26,725 nt of DNA. It comes from Plakobranchus ocellatus (lineage: Eukaryota; Mollusca; Gastropoda; Plakobranchidae). Of this stretch, positions 1 to 11,985 are shown in pieces (the stretch's first letter is position 1; each line of letters opens with the position of its first letter). The notes below the pieces were generated by a model. It had not been told where the DNA came from. It saw only the letters and a list, made by a program, of their open reading frames with translations, and did no database searches. The stretch lies in assembly GCA_019648995.1 (NCBI GenBank), contig BLXT01004603.1, forward strand, positions 147,356 through 174,080, given 5' to 3'. Both the position numbers and the translations under genes were made by a program.

Positions 1-830
1 ATTCTTACTTGGCTGTTCCTAAGATTCTGTTTTTTTAAAGTGGTGAGTCTTTCATTCATTTTTTACCCTTGTCAAAGGTAAATATACTTTTCCTTAAAAT
101 CTAACTCTTGGGTAATTTTCTAGATAACTTTTATCCTTATCCTAAATTAAATTCTACATCACATTCTAAGACAAATGAACCGTAAAACCTATTTCTTATT
201 TGTGTTAAACTTTCTTATCCATTTAAATGTCTACCAGCTTGCAGAACATTATTTTATTTTCCATTGCCATTGTAAACCTATTCTAAAGTGCGAACAAGTG
301 AGTGAAAGTTTGTTTATTTTTACGTTTAGGGAGCTTATGCCCGGTGGCGATTATTGTTTATGACCAGTCAGCTAGGAGACTCTGAACGCTAGCCGAAGTG
401 AATTGGTGGTGCACCGCGGGCAAGCAGACTGTTAGATCAAGTCCTCAGACACAGTCTTTCACCACAGGCCAAGTTACGTGATCAGCATCAGAGATTGTCT
501 ATATCATTTATTGCCTCTTCATTGTTAATTACACAGGCCAATCAATATTGTACCATTTTCATTGTATTAACTGACCTTATATTCGAGTCAAACTTTCGCC
601 TAAAATCTGCCACAAATTTAATTGGGTCAACTAATGAAAATTTTAATCAGCACTAAGCCTTGATGCTGCAAACCTTTTATTGATATTATTATACATATTT
701 TTATGTGGCATCTGTTCGTGTTGTCTTGTGAGCAAAGTGACTATTGATTACACATTGCAATTTTAACCCTCTTGTTCGTGTTCCTTTTGTTCCAGTCGTT
801 TGTTTTCCCTGTGCTATTCATCTCCGTGTC

Positions 831-865
<35 letters not shown>
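831..865. repeat. (AAT)n microsatellite
   Basis: About eleven uninterrupted AAT units. A frame over it yields a poly-Asn stretch that is not a gene. Confidence 0.95.
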
Positions 866-868
<3 letters not shown>

Positions 869-1267
869 TCAACATTCTAATATAAATATAGGGCATATAA
901 AACTGTTAGACTGGTTTATTTTTTAATTGTATGTTAAGAAAAGTTACCTCTCCCCTATGTGTTATTTTTTGTTGACATTTTTTCCCTTTTTTTCACCTCA
1001 CAAAAGTGTTATATTACATTGGTTCAGGACCCCCCCCCCCCTTACGCTTTTCTTACGGGAGAAGAGACCCCCCCTCCAAGGCATAAGATTATATTTGAAC
1101 GTCCCCAAAACAAATCACACTTTTATCTTAGTATCATATAGTAAACACTCCAAAGTATACTAAAGCTTCCTGAGACACACACCAGAACTTGATCTTTTTT
1201 TTAATGTCATGAGTACCATGTATAGAACTGTAGCTGGCAATATGCATGAGATAAGGTAGAAGGGAGT

Positions 1268-1315
1268 TTATATATATATAAATATATATATATATATAAA
1301 GAAGGAAAGAGAGCC

Positions 1316-1340
<25 letters not shown>
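1268..1340. repeat. (TA)n followed by (GA)n microsatellites
   Basis: A (TA)n tract broken by AAA at about 1268-1298, then (GA)n at about 1316-1340. The minus-strand frame over this region is only the translation of these repeats. Confidence 0.9.
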
Positions 1341-1346
<6 letters not shown>

Positions 1347-2577
1347 TTGCTTCCACTTATTGGCCATGTGGTAGGGAAAACAAGAATGAAGGATATACTT
1401 ACCTGTGATTGGACACCAAAACACATTATAGAACTTCACATTTGTAGATAAAATATGAGATGTGTTTGTGGGTGCCTGTGTGTTACTTCTGTAAGTTGGT
1501 AAAGGTGAAAACTATGATTGTAGAGAGTGCAAGTGTTTTAGTATTGGAGAGCAACTGGTATGAGTGAGAAAAACATTTTTGTGGGCCAAAAGCATTGAGC
1601 ATGCATGGTAGATCATGGGAATAGTGTAAGGCAGTTTTGTATACTTTAAAACGCATTCAAGAGAAATTTTTTATCGTTTGGCCATGATTTTCCTGTGTGA
1701 CTGACTTCAAGCTTATAAATGTGAGAGGGAGAACTTGTTAGTTGATAGATAGGAGAAGTCAATCATTCGGTAATAAAGAAGTTAATATGCATTAAACCAC
1801 AAAAATTACTCCATGCATTGTGGAGACTAAGATTTGATGTTCAATAATCATAACAATGTCTAAGTAAGTCTTTCCAGTTAATAAAAATATGTTTGTAATT
1901 CTAAAAAATTCTGCCTCTATTACATGGGAATGCCAAATTCACAGAAAGTTTAGCAAAATCAACGACAACTTTTAGTATTTGTTTTTCCGCTGTCATATTT
2001 GCGACAATTTTAAAATCTATAATGTGACTCAATTTTCAATAGTAACTCTCTTTTACAAAGTTAAATATGGTGAAAAATGGCCACATTGATATTAAGCAAA
2101 TTATTTATTGTTCCATTAAACTATACTCTTGTTCATTTCTATCGCTAGCAAAGAAATGACTTTGGCACTGATGAGTATTACACATAACAAGGAATTGGTC
2201 TATTTAATAGAGACAATTTGAATACAACAATTATTGCGTTATGTACAAAAGAAAATTAAAGTATTTGTGCAAATGAGCATCTTTTCATTTTTTTTCCATT
2301 CTTTTTCTTTTTAAGATGAACTCCTTAGACTTCTTTCATGACAAACTAGACTTTAGGCCTAAGTTAGCTAAGTCACTTTGTTTGCAGCCTCACATCTGCC
2401 TAAGACACAAGGACAAGGCGAGAGCTTCCAATTTTACTTCATAGAGAACTTAGGAGAAATAATAAATTGACCCTAAATTTGAATTAACCCACGTTAAGCC
2501 AGAAATGTTCAACTTGCTGGGAAAAAAATGACAGGGCTTTTTCATTGCTTGAATAAGACATTCAGTTTGATTGTAAC

Positions 2578-4040
2578 TCATCATCATCATCATCAGGTAC
2601 TTTATCTGGAACAGACATTGGCGATCATGTTCCTCCACTCATACCTATTCTCATTTAACCTTTATAAAGTGGTTATTGCTACCCTGGCCTACTGCCCATG
2701 ACTTAAGATTTTCAAGAAAAGTTATTCTCTGTCTACCTCAACTGCATTTGCCTGCAATCTTTCCAGTGATTGCTAAGTGTTCTAAACCCTTATGTCGCCA
2801 AATATGGCCTAAAAATTGTAGTTTAGCCTCTTTCAGAACCAATTCATTTAGCTTTTTTTCTGTCCATGATATTCTTATCATCTGCATACCTAAGATTATT
2901 AAGATTCTCTCCATTTTTTTAAAGTCTAAAATACTATCAAGAGAATAATCAATGAAAAAGAGGTGGAGATCTTTTTTGCATTTCTATACGTCTTTCCATA
3001 AGCATTGACAGAGTGAATATTGCATTTCTTGTCTCTTTATCAGACATAAAGCCAAACTGTTCTGGAGGTATTTCTGGTCTTAGACTCTTACGCATTCTAT
3101 GCATCAAAACGCATATCAGGATTTTTGTAAAATGGCTCATAAAACTGATTGTTCTATGAAGTTCACATTCTGTTGCTCTTGGTGTTTTAGGCAATATTAC
3201 AAAAACAGATTTACAAAGATCTTTTGGAGTTGTACCACTATCATATATTGCATTAAGAAGTTTTGTTGTCAGACCTATTCCTAAATTATCTAATGCTTTA
3301 ATTATTTCTACTGGTATATTATCTGGCCCTATGGCTTTTCCATATTTCATTTTCTTTATTGCTGCTTCTACCTCCTCTTTAAGGATAGTTGGGCCTTCTA
3401 TGTTTTTCTTTATTTTGGTTTTTTTGCACCTATTATCTTTAAAAACATATTCTGGCCATCTGTTTAGTATTTCCTTTTTCTCCATTAACATTATTCTGTC
3501 TTTTGATTTGATGCCGCCAGGGCTACTGCATTTGATTTTCTTGCCATTGACATCCTTAATTTTAGCATGCATGAATTTGCTTTCTATATTTAGCTTTTGC
3601 TCTATTTCCTGACATTGTTGATTGATCCATTCTTCTTTCGCTGCAATGCATTTTATTTTGATATTTCATTTTAGGTCTTTGTATTTGGCTTCTACATTTT
3701 TTGATTTGCGCCTTTCTTCCATTAAATCGAATATTTCTTTGTTAATCCATTTCTTATGCTCTTTTTTTTATCTTTTTTGGGGAACAATTTTCTTTATTAT
3801 TTCATTAAGTGAATTTTTAATTTCTGACCACAATTCTCCTACTTATGAGATGTTATTTCGAGTTTCATATTTGTTATGCACAGCTATAGCAATTTTGTCT
3901 CTTAGTTCTTCATCAGATTTTAGCAAGTCCATTTGGAATTTAGGATTAGCCTTTGTCTTTCTTAATTTCTTATATTTTATCTGAAATTCACACATTACTT
4001 AAATACGATCTGAATCACAGTCGGCTCCCGCCAGTAAAAT
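2578..4040 (-). mobile_element. RTE-like non-LTR retrotransposon, 5'-truncated and internally deleted
   Basis: A minus-strand LINE relic. From its 5' end it shows the last residues of the AP endonuclease (GADCDSD, about 4010-4030). A linker follows with KEIFDLMEERRKSKN and many Lys/Glu residues, then an open frame at 2949-3572. That frame carries reverse-transcriptase fingers and palm motifs: EEVEAAIKKMKYGKAIGPDN, ATECELHRTISFMSH, EQFGF and RNAIF. In a second frame this continues as KDLHLFFIDYS (RT motif A). After a deletion come LRYADD (motif C) and then RISWTEKKLNELVLKEAKLQ and FLGHIWRHKGLEHLAITGKI. The element ends in the C-terminal VCSR block and a (TGA)n tail at 2578-2596. Several frameshifts and stops make it inactive. 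The (TGA)n tail and the motifs fit the RTE group that uses an AP endonuclease. Confidence 0.85.
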
Positions 4041-4044
4041 ACAA

Positions 4045-7000
4045 GTCCAGGCCTTAGAGGTCACAGACAAGACCTAGATTGAACTAGAATTTCAGAAAAT
4101 AAAACAAGTCTGGCTGTGATCATAAATCCCATTTGAATCCAAAAATTTGTTACAAACAGTGACATTAATAGCTTTAAAAAAATGTGACAGCGGCAATTCT
4201 ACTAGTATGAGACAGACTGAAAATTTTTTGCGGGAGATGATTTTCTGAAAAGTTTTAGAAATTCATGACAAAAAGCTGCTCCGGAATAACCGTCTGTTTG
4301 TTTTAAAGTTTAAAAAAAAATTTATTCAAAACAATGAAAAAAATTACAATAATAACTCTCTGATTTCCTTTTGTTGCATTAAAACAATAATTTTTGGAAA
4401 CGACTACAAAGACTCAGGTTGATTGTGTGGAAATCTGGACATGGCCTAGTCTTAAGTGAGATACATGGAATCATTTCTCCGTAACAAAAATCCTACAGGA
4501 CATCCTACTGATAACCCTTGGGTCATGTACAGTGCTATTAATTGAGATTTCCAGTTAAAGCCAAGAAAGTTTTAAACAAAAAAGTTTTTTTTATCATTTT
4601 TCTAATTTATCACAACTATTTATTCACATAAACATGCAACTTAACTCACTTTGTGAGTTGCTGCATATTTTTTTTATCTAATCAAAATTAAAGGATTGAA
4701 AGCTATTTTAGCCACTAAATTTCTCTTTTTTATCTTTGGGGGCTTCAATGCATTTCCAATAAACATCTTCACTCCAGGTGTTTGAAGTAAACAGCCTATT
4801 TCCACATAAAATTGGGCAATGTGTGATTTTCCCTTTCCAGCAAGTCCTTTAATCTCTTTCTGACTTTAAATAGAAATAACTGCCTTAAAAATTCTTTAAA
4901 TGCTTTGATTCCATTTTTTATTAACTCATTGTCATTGCTGTTGGTATTGTTAATGTTTTAATTATTTAATCTTATCAAATCATAGGGCACAAGAGTCATT
5001 TTGTCATGTCATCCATTACTTATCTCGATCTTACATATTTTCATAAAATTTGTAACTTATAGCTAACTTGCTAAACCCTAGACGGTGTACAGAGCAACAT
5101 GTTAAACATGCTACTCCCAACTGGATGAAGCACAGGCTCCACTTCCGGTACCAGACCCCACAAACTTAGAGGAGCGTAGGCCCAACTTGTTAAACACAGG
5201 CCTGGGCCACATTTCAATGGAAATATTCCAACCTTATATACAGAAAATCGCCATGCAAACAGACTATGTCATGTTAAAGATATCAAACATTCATAATCAA
5301 ATGCTAATCGGTAGATTGTGACAGGTAGCTCTTTCTATTCCTTTCTTCACCCACCACCCACCTGCTTCCTTTATATACACACCTCTTGTACAGCAACACA
5401 AAAGTTAGCCTTTCCAATCAGAGCCAAAACTGGTAACTACACAGGCATCTGGTGTTGTTCCTAGACAGATACTCTTAGCAAGCAGTGGAAAATTCCACTA
5501 TCTAATGAAATAAATTCTGTCTCTTAGTCTCTTTGATATTGTAGGGAAGAGAAAGTTTTGGAATGATGGTGGGGTTTTTTGGCACACAGTGTACATGGTC
5601 ACTGAATGCAACATTCAAACTCTCACTCCCAGACACAGAAAGGTGATTGATGTTGAATTTCAGAACAGCCAATCCTGACCTATATAATATTTTATTTCAG
5701 TCTCTGATAGGTTACAGGGAAAAAATTATGTGTGTGTGTTCATATCTCTGGCCTGTGGTAAGGCCTGCTAGTAATTGGCCTATTTCATGCGTGCATTACA
5801 TGATGCAATCACACTCAGACCTAAACTTGATGGTTATATTTGAAAAACTTATGAGATGCTTTGTCAGTTTCAATGTTTAACTGACCTTGAGAAGGAGAAA
5901 TTTCTCAAGGACAGAGTTGGGTAAGTATTATGTTGACATATGTGTGTGTGTGTTCACGGTGCTGGCCTGTGGCAAAAATGATGCTATGCAATATCAACTC
6001 AATGGTTCAATCTTTAGATCTATGAGATGCTTTGGGATTTTCAACCTCTGGTAGTAGGCCTGAGACAAATTTCTTGAAGAAGGAGCTGCATGTATGTATG
6101 TATGTGTGTATTTTGTGAACTGTATATAAGTGGAATGTATGTGTGTTTTTTCGCTTGTCCTGCATTGGAGGTTTCGTTTAGTAACCTATATGCCTTGGTT
6201 AATTATGCTAGCATACTTCTTGCTTCTAGTAGATGTCTTGAAATACATTTTTTGTCGATGATGTTGGGTGTATGTGTTCACACCTCCCATCTGGCAATGT
6301 GCTTGTTGACTAGTTTATGGTAATGAGGGGAGGGTGAGGATTTTATTATACATATGTACATAGTAGACCTAGAGGCAGCCTCATACTTTATTACTAGCAA
6401 GACTTGAGGACCCTTGTTTGCCTAGCTTAGAAGAATAATACCTTGGGAAAAATATGTCAATGAATGAGATGAAGGCGTGTGTATTATTTTTCATAGGCCT
6501 ATATAATGGCCTTGAAAGCTGACAGAGCCATAATTTTCATGTCTAGACGTAATCAATCAAATGCTTCTCAATTTGAACATGAAGAGTTGCGAGCAAAATT
6601 GATTGTGAGTATATGTTCATATCCGCATGGTAAATTTTTTAGCTTGTCCTATAGGTCCACGGTGTCAGGAGAACTTGTAATCTCCTACATTTTTCTTTCT
6701 TTTTTACTTTTTTTTTCACTCAGAGCAAGCACTTCTGTGATGTATTGCCTGATTTTCACGGTCAAATTTAGTTTTTTCCTTGTTTTTATGGTCAAAACGG
6801 ATGGAAAACGAAAATTAATTTCAGTCAAATTAGACATCAACAATTGTTTTAGACAGAACTGTATCTCACCTTTCCAAAAATATATGGCTTAACTTTGGTA
6901 TGCTGCTAAACGTAACTGAAATACGTAAATTTTGTAAACAGGCTATTCTTTGCATGTGGTACCTTGCCATTTTTTAAACGAAACCCCGTGGCAACCGCCG

Positions 7001-7080
7001 CCCGTGCTGCCATGTGTGTAACCTACTTAGCTCCTGCAGAGTTAAATACCAATGAAACAACAACAATTTTTAACTCTTAC
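4045..7080. other. No gene recognised (probable intron 3' of exon 6)
   Basis: I searched the minus strand for the next GH63 block (PAYEWAFGDVNPP, then GGFLGLDN) and did not find it. Plus-strand frames at 5647, 6090 and 6506 have no recognisable motifs and T-rich codon use. The last 120 bases before exon 6 include a small GC-rich patch (6985-7015). Confidence 0.55.
6088..6110. repeat. (TGTA)n short microsatellite
   Basis: Tandem TGTA/TATG units followed by TGTG, next to other TG-rich stretches near 5730 and 5940. Confidence 0.8.
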
Positions 7081-7197
7081 TTGTCCATTCTGGTGCATGT
7101 AGCGATCGGAGAGGAGCAGCATAAGCTGTTCTTTTGCTAGGGGCATATCCACACGAGCAACAGACACACAATGGAAGGCCAAGTCCCATGCTGCAAA
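7081..7197 (-). CDS. GH63-like glucosidase gene, internal exon 6 (core of catalytic barrel)
   Basis: This exon is exactly 39 codons, phase 0 at both ends. The acceptor is TTGGTGTCTTTCCATAG and the donor is CAA|GTAAGAG, fully consensus. The product begins [20 protein letters not shown] and continues [19 protein letters not shown]. It matches '[39 protein letters not shown]' of bacterial GH63 glucosidases almost residue for residue, and it continues directly from the EFPW end of the preceding exon. The Asp of AAWD lies where (alpha/alpha)6-barrel glucosidases are expected to place the general acid; that assignment is inference. The next block (LPAYEWAFGDVNPP in bacteria) was not found in 1-7080, so the following exon probably lies outside the window. 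Confidence 0.92.
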
Positions 7198-10100
7198 CTA
7201 TGGAAAGACACCAAGGAGAGCAAAAATTTTAATGGATGAACTATATATTCCAAAGAAGTACCGCTAACATTTTTTTTCCAATTTTATAGATTCTTAAATA
7301 CATAAACATGAAAAGAATACTTTTTAGCTTAAAAATGTTTAGGGAAAAATAATGTCTTTTTTATTTTTAAGAAAGAAAGTGAAAACTTTCAATGAACATG
7401 AAACTCAATTACTCACTTAAAAACTTGCAGGACACAAATTAATAAATTAAGGTTATTAAAAAAAAAAGCTGACCTTGAAAATTTTTTTGTCCAAACCTCC
7501 ACCTTTCTCATGTAACTAGCATTAATGCCTTTCATTGAAGCACTTGAAGCAAAATTATGACTTTTGTTTATTTATGTGCAGAGGCAATTTATAAAGGTTC
7601 AGCTTTATCATATATCGAAATACCAGCCATAGATGGAACATCACTTCCTTTGTTAGTAACAAAGACGTTGAAACTTCCTGAGAACTATAATGCAATCTGG
7701 CTTAGATCTCAATCTATTAGTTAAGGTGAGTAACAACAATTATTTTACAAAGCTTTTATCTACTTAACAGCTCGAATTGATGACTAAAGGATGGAAGATT
7801 GCGTTTGTAGGGCAGACCTAGATTATGCATTGTGTCTGGGTGTAGGCCTACCACATATTTTTGGCAACACCTTCTGCTAAGCCACCTCCAAATGTAATGC
7901 TCTGCATTCCCTCATTAGTACTAAAGCAAGTGGGCCCTTGTTCACTGGGCAGAACTGAGTTTCCATGCATATTTGCCTAGCCTTGAAAATTGCTCCATTC
8001 TGGCCACACAGTGAGAGAACGACATGGAAGACAGAAGTACAAGTGTTCCTGTTTGACTCGTGTAGAGCTTGATGTTATGAATTGTCTTCAACAGTAATAA
8101 GAATCTTCACAGTCCTAATGGTCAGCTACTGCCTGCCTTATACAGTGAAACCTATTTTTAACAACAACTTGAACAATGACAACTATTGCTATAAAGACAG
8201 ATTTGAAAATTTCCATTATTTAGGCCATATAATTATTTTTGAAACAAAGAGTATAGGAACTGCTTCCCTTTGTTATAATGATAGTGAAATCTAGAGATTA
8301 TAAAAAAAAAAATAAAAAAGCACATATTTTTTCCTGCTCAATGCTGTCAAACGCAAACTTTACTGCCATAATATAGGCCTAGATCCACATGCATTGTCTA
8401 GTTTTACTATAGTATAAAACGTAAAGATGCTGAGTATTGTGCTGAGCCCGTCTCCCCTGCAGCTTTTTTCCTATTGTACCATCCTAAGCTTAACCAGTTC
8501 ACATGTGCAGGTTTAGACCAACCCAACCCCTCAAGCCTAGCCTATATGATTATCCAGCATGTGGTCAGAGAGCTGAATGTGGCACACGCTTTGTGTTAAG
8601 CAGAACTGATCTTTGTAAACCTACCTTGTCTCCCATGATAAGATTGTACCCATTGAGGGTGGGAGTGAGGGAAAAGTATTGAAAGGTATTGAAAGGTGTA
8701 TCCAGCGGGTGAAGAACGTTAAGTAACATTACTAACAAGAGAGTAGAGAATCATCAGGCCTATATCCACTGGCTAGATTAAGAGGGAGAGAGGGGGAGCA
8801 TCATCCTAGTGGCTAGATGAACAAACCAAGCACAGCACTTAGCAATGAAAACTGACTGAGTGTATTCATTACCTGCCTCTCCCTCCCATCTCTGTTAATC
8901 ATTTGATCTACATTAGGTATTCTCCATTATAACTACACCAATAAATAAATGGGAAATGATTATTATGCTAAAGCTCTAGTCTCCTTAGACCTTGTTTATT
9001 GTAGGGGTGGTAACCATGAAAATGATTGGTGTTGCCAGTGTTTACCAATAATTCAGTTGAATAAAAAAACCTCTTATCCCTTTTCTGGGAATAATGATAA
9101 TTCTTGCTAAAGCGCCAATATATAAATTATAATAAGAACAAAAGTTGTCGTTATTAGAGTTCCAGTATCTTCAGTAGGTAAAATGCTAAACATTACTGAC
9201 TGACTGCTTAAGCGGCTGCCTGAAGCTTAAAGTCTCAAGCTTAACAAGTGGCTTGTTAACCTTGCACCAAGCAAACAATGAAAGAAAATAAAAAAAAAAA
9301 AACTCCAGCTCCTTTAATAGTTTACTGGAAAAAAAACAATCATGTACTTTGGAAGATACTAGAAAGACTGAAGTGTTCGATTGTAAACTGTATAAACCGA
9401 ATATTTGATAGGCAGCCCTGCATGAAATGCAGCTCCCAGGAAATGGATCCCTGAAGGAAGAACTCTACTTTTGTTTGGAAGGAAAAAGCAGCAATGAAGT
9501 AAGAGAAAATAGAATTGTATTTACATTATGGCAAACATTAATACTGCTACGCAATAGTACCTCCAAATAGATGGCATGGAAGGACTTCCTACAATGTACA
9601 TCTCAACATCCAAAATCATAACTCCAGAAACAACTGAACATGATCATCCCCAAGTGTAAATCTATAAACTGCCTTTGAAGGCTTTCTACACCTCTCATTG
9701 CAACACTGACTGACTGATTGATTGTTGATATTCTTAGTCGACAATTTATTTGTGATCTCAGATTTTCTATCCATCAGGTGTTTCAAGAGGCACAAAGTTT
9801 GCTTAAGAGACTAAATTTATGAAACAGTCTAGAAGTTATGTTGTAGTATTAACACTTGATGTCTTGAGAATCTGGGCACTAATTAAAATATACTGGAAGG
9901 TGTAGAAGCTGTCAAAAGCATAGCGAAAAGGCTGGTTCTCATTTTTTAAAAGATAGCCCTGGATCAGTCATGTGTGGCTCAAGAAGAGTCTGCACATCAC
10001 TGTATCTTGTATTATTTCTTTTATCTCCTCTTTTTCTTTAACTTTTCTTCAAGTTGGACAATTTCTCATGGTGCTTGTTTGCTCAATCCAAATTTTCTTG

Positions 10101-11197
10101 TCAAATAGTGTTGATATAAGAATTTGGAAAAAGCTAGAGAGACCAGACTTCTTGTCTATCTAGCCACAATGAACAAGGTGAGATGTGATAAAGAGAGACA
10201 AGGATAAATTTTGTCTTAAAAAAAGATATAGGATAGTTTTTTAAATTATTAATTTCATGAATAAGTACAGTGCATATATATATATGAAAGTAAATCTGTA
10301 ATTTTATTTGTTTGGTAGACTTCTCTTGTAATTTTAAATCATCAAACAGCTTAGACTCTTTCCTATGGCAGATGTCAAACTAGAAACCTACATGTGCCAT
10401 GGAAAATCGATAATTTGTTACAGATTGTAGAAAAATATGAATTTTTCACAAATCCTTATTTTGCCACAAGATTTTCAGTTAAAAAGAAACTGGATCAAAA
10501 GATAAACTAATGTTCTGAAATCTGCCTACATGCATTTCATGATTTTAAAACTTAGATATGAGCAAAGCACTTTAGTTCAGCAACCTTGCCAATGTGTTGC
10601 AATCAACTAACAAAAGCACACCAAACAGTATGGAGCTGGCCTGTTTATTTTTTAAATACCATCATTAAGACATCATAAATTCTAGACAGCTTTCAATTTA
10701 GAAAAAAAATGCACTTAGAATATCAACAATACTGAAATTATAGAGATGACTCTGGGCAGTAGGAACTCGATATATCAGGTATTGTTTATCACAGGCTGTT
10801 CCAAACATGACACATTAGTTTCAAAGCCTTAGTAAGAAGATTTGATTGGTAAAATAAATTTATTTTTTTTAAACATATTATTAAAACATAAGAGTCTCTA
10901 CAGTGACCTAGAGAATTAAATTTAGAACAACAGACCTGATAAAAAATTATTCGGTTAAATGTATAAATAACATGGGATTGAGAGTGCGAGTTACTGAGGA
11001 TGTGGGGGAAAGTGTACTGAATGAGAAGTGCGCAGCATTAAAGAGATATCTATTTATTAACTCACCCCTACCTGTCCAGATTTTCACCACTGGACCTCAC
11101 TATGTTAGCTGTGCACTAAACTTGCTATAATCATGAGCTGGCTGACTGAGCTTCGGGTGGGGAATATGTTATGGATCAGAGAGAGCTAGCTAAAGCA

Positions 11198-11218
11198 GGG
11201 GGGGGGGGGGGGGGGGGN
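11198..11218. repeat. Poly-G run ending in an N
   Basis: Twenty G followed by one undetermined base. The true length is probably uncertain because long G runs sequence poorly. Confidence 0.95.
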
Positions 11219-11439
11219 TATTGCCATATAGTCTTTTAACTATTAACAATTTACTTTGCATTTATATGTTTTGAATGAAAATGAAAATTGAACTATCTGG
11301 GCCTGGTCCTAAAATTATAATTTTAAAGTGTAAAGAAATAAAAAAAATTTGGAAGCTACAATTTAGAGAGTCTCTGAAGATATAAGGTGATTAGGACTTG
11401 ATCTGTGCTATGTTATTAAAATTTCTTTGTGTTTTTCAG

Positions 11440-11985
11440 TTAAATGACCAGATGTTCAGAGCGCCTGAAAGAACTCTGGTCTCTCTCTCTAGCCTCACTA
11501 TCTAGAGAGACCACAGTTCTTGTTGCAGTAGACACTTTGTAAGAATTTAATTTAGGTTTAAAATCAGCAGCACATTTTGGTAATGATACCATTATATTAA
11601 GAGCTGCTAAAACAAATTTGTCCACATTCTTATTCCCCTGAGTATCTTTATTAGTAAAGGAGGGATCTAGACAAACGGTATGAAAATCTAGGATTAGCAT
11701 GTTATAGTCAGGTTATGGAGGCACCTGATGTTTTTGTCTTGGAGTCTGCAAAGCTGACTGGCAAGATTTAAAATCTTCATAATAGATCTTAATTATAGAA
11801 GATAGTTCCATCAGTTCATCATGGAAAGAGAATGAGGATATATTGATCTTAATCCTTATTACTTTAGTCAATGAAACATAAATGGGGTTGCTTTCCATTG
11901 CACTTCCACACACCTCTCTTTTAGCATTTTTCGATGCCCCTGTCAGCTTGGGGCTTGAGTTCTTGCACTTACACATTTTGGGCAT
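11440..11985 (-). pseudogene. Unidentified 182-codon frame with one internal stop
   Basis: One minus-strand frame runs from an ATG at 11983-11985 to a stop at 11440 with a single interruption at about 11713-11715. In DNA this AT-rich an open stretch of this size is unusual. The first half starts MPKMCKCKNSSPKLTGASKN and contains a helical HDELMELSSIIKIYYEDFK. The second half has VLAALNIMVSLPKCAADFK and ends in a basic, acidic-mixed stretch, EARERDQSSFRRSEHLVI. The Cys-rich start plus coiled-coil-like middle would suit the first ORF of a LINE, but I do not recognise the family. It lies within the large intron between exons 5 and 6, on the same strand as the gene. Confidence 0.35.

Larger units (their letters stand above)
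1..2577. other. No gene recognised (intron or 3' flank of the GH63-like gene)
   Basis: AT-rich sequence with the (AAT)n, (TA)n and (GA)n repeats and a C-run at 1030-1041. Short frames here lack domain motifs. The segment 360-480 is less AT-rich, but I find no frame or tRNA-like signal in it. Confidence 0.6.

Noticed and set aside
3331-3984. Plus-strand frames of 93 and 120 codons
   Set aside because: They are antisense to the RTE-like LINE. The minus strand carries the reverse-transcriptase motifs.
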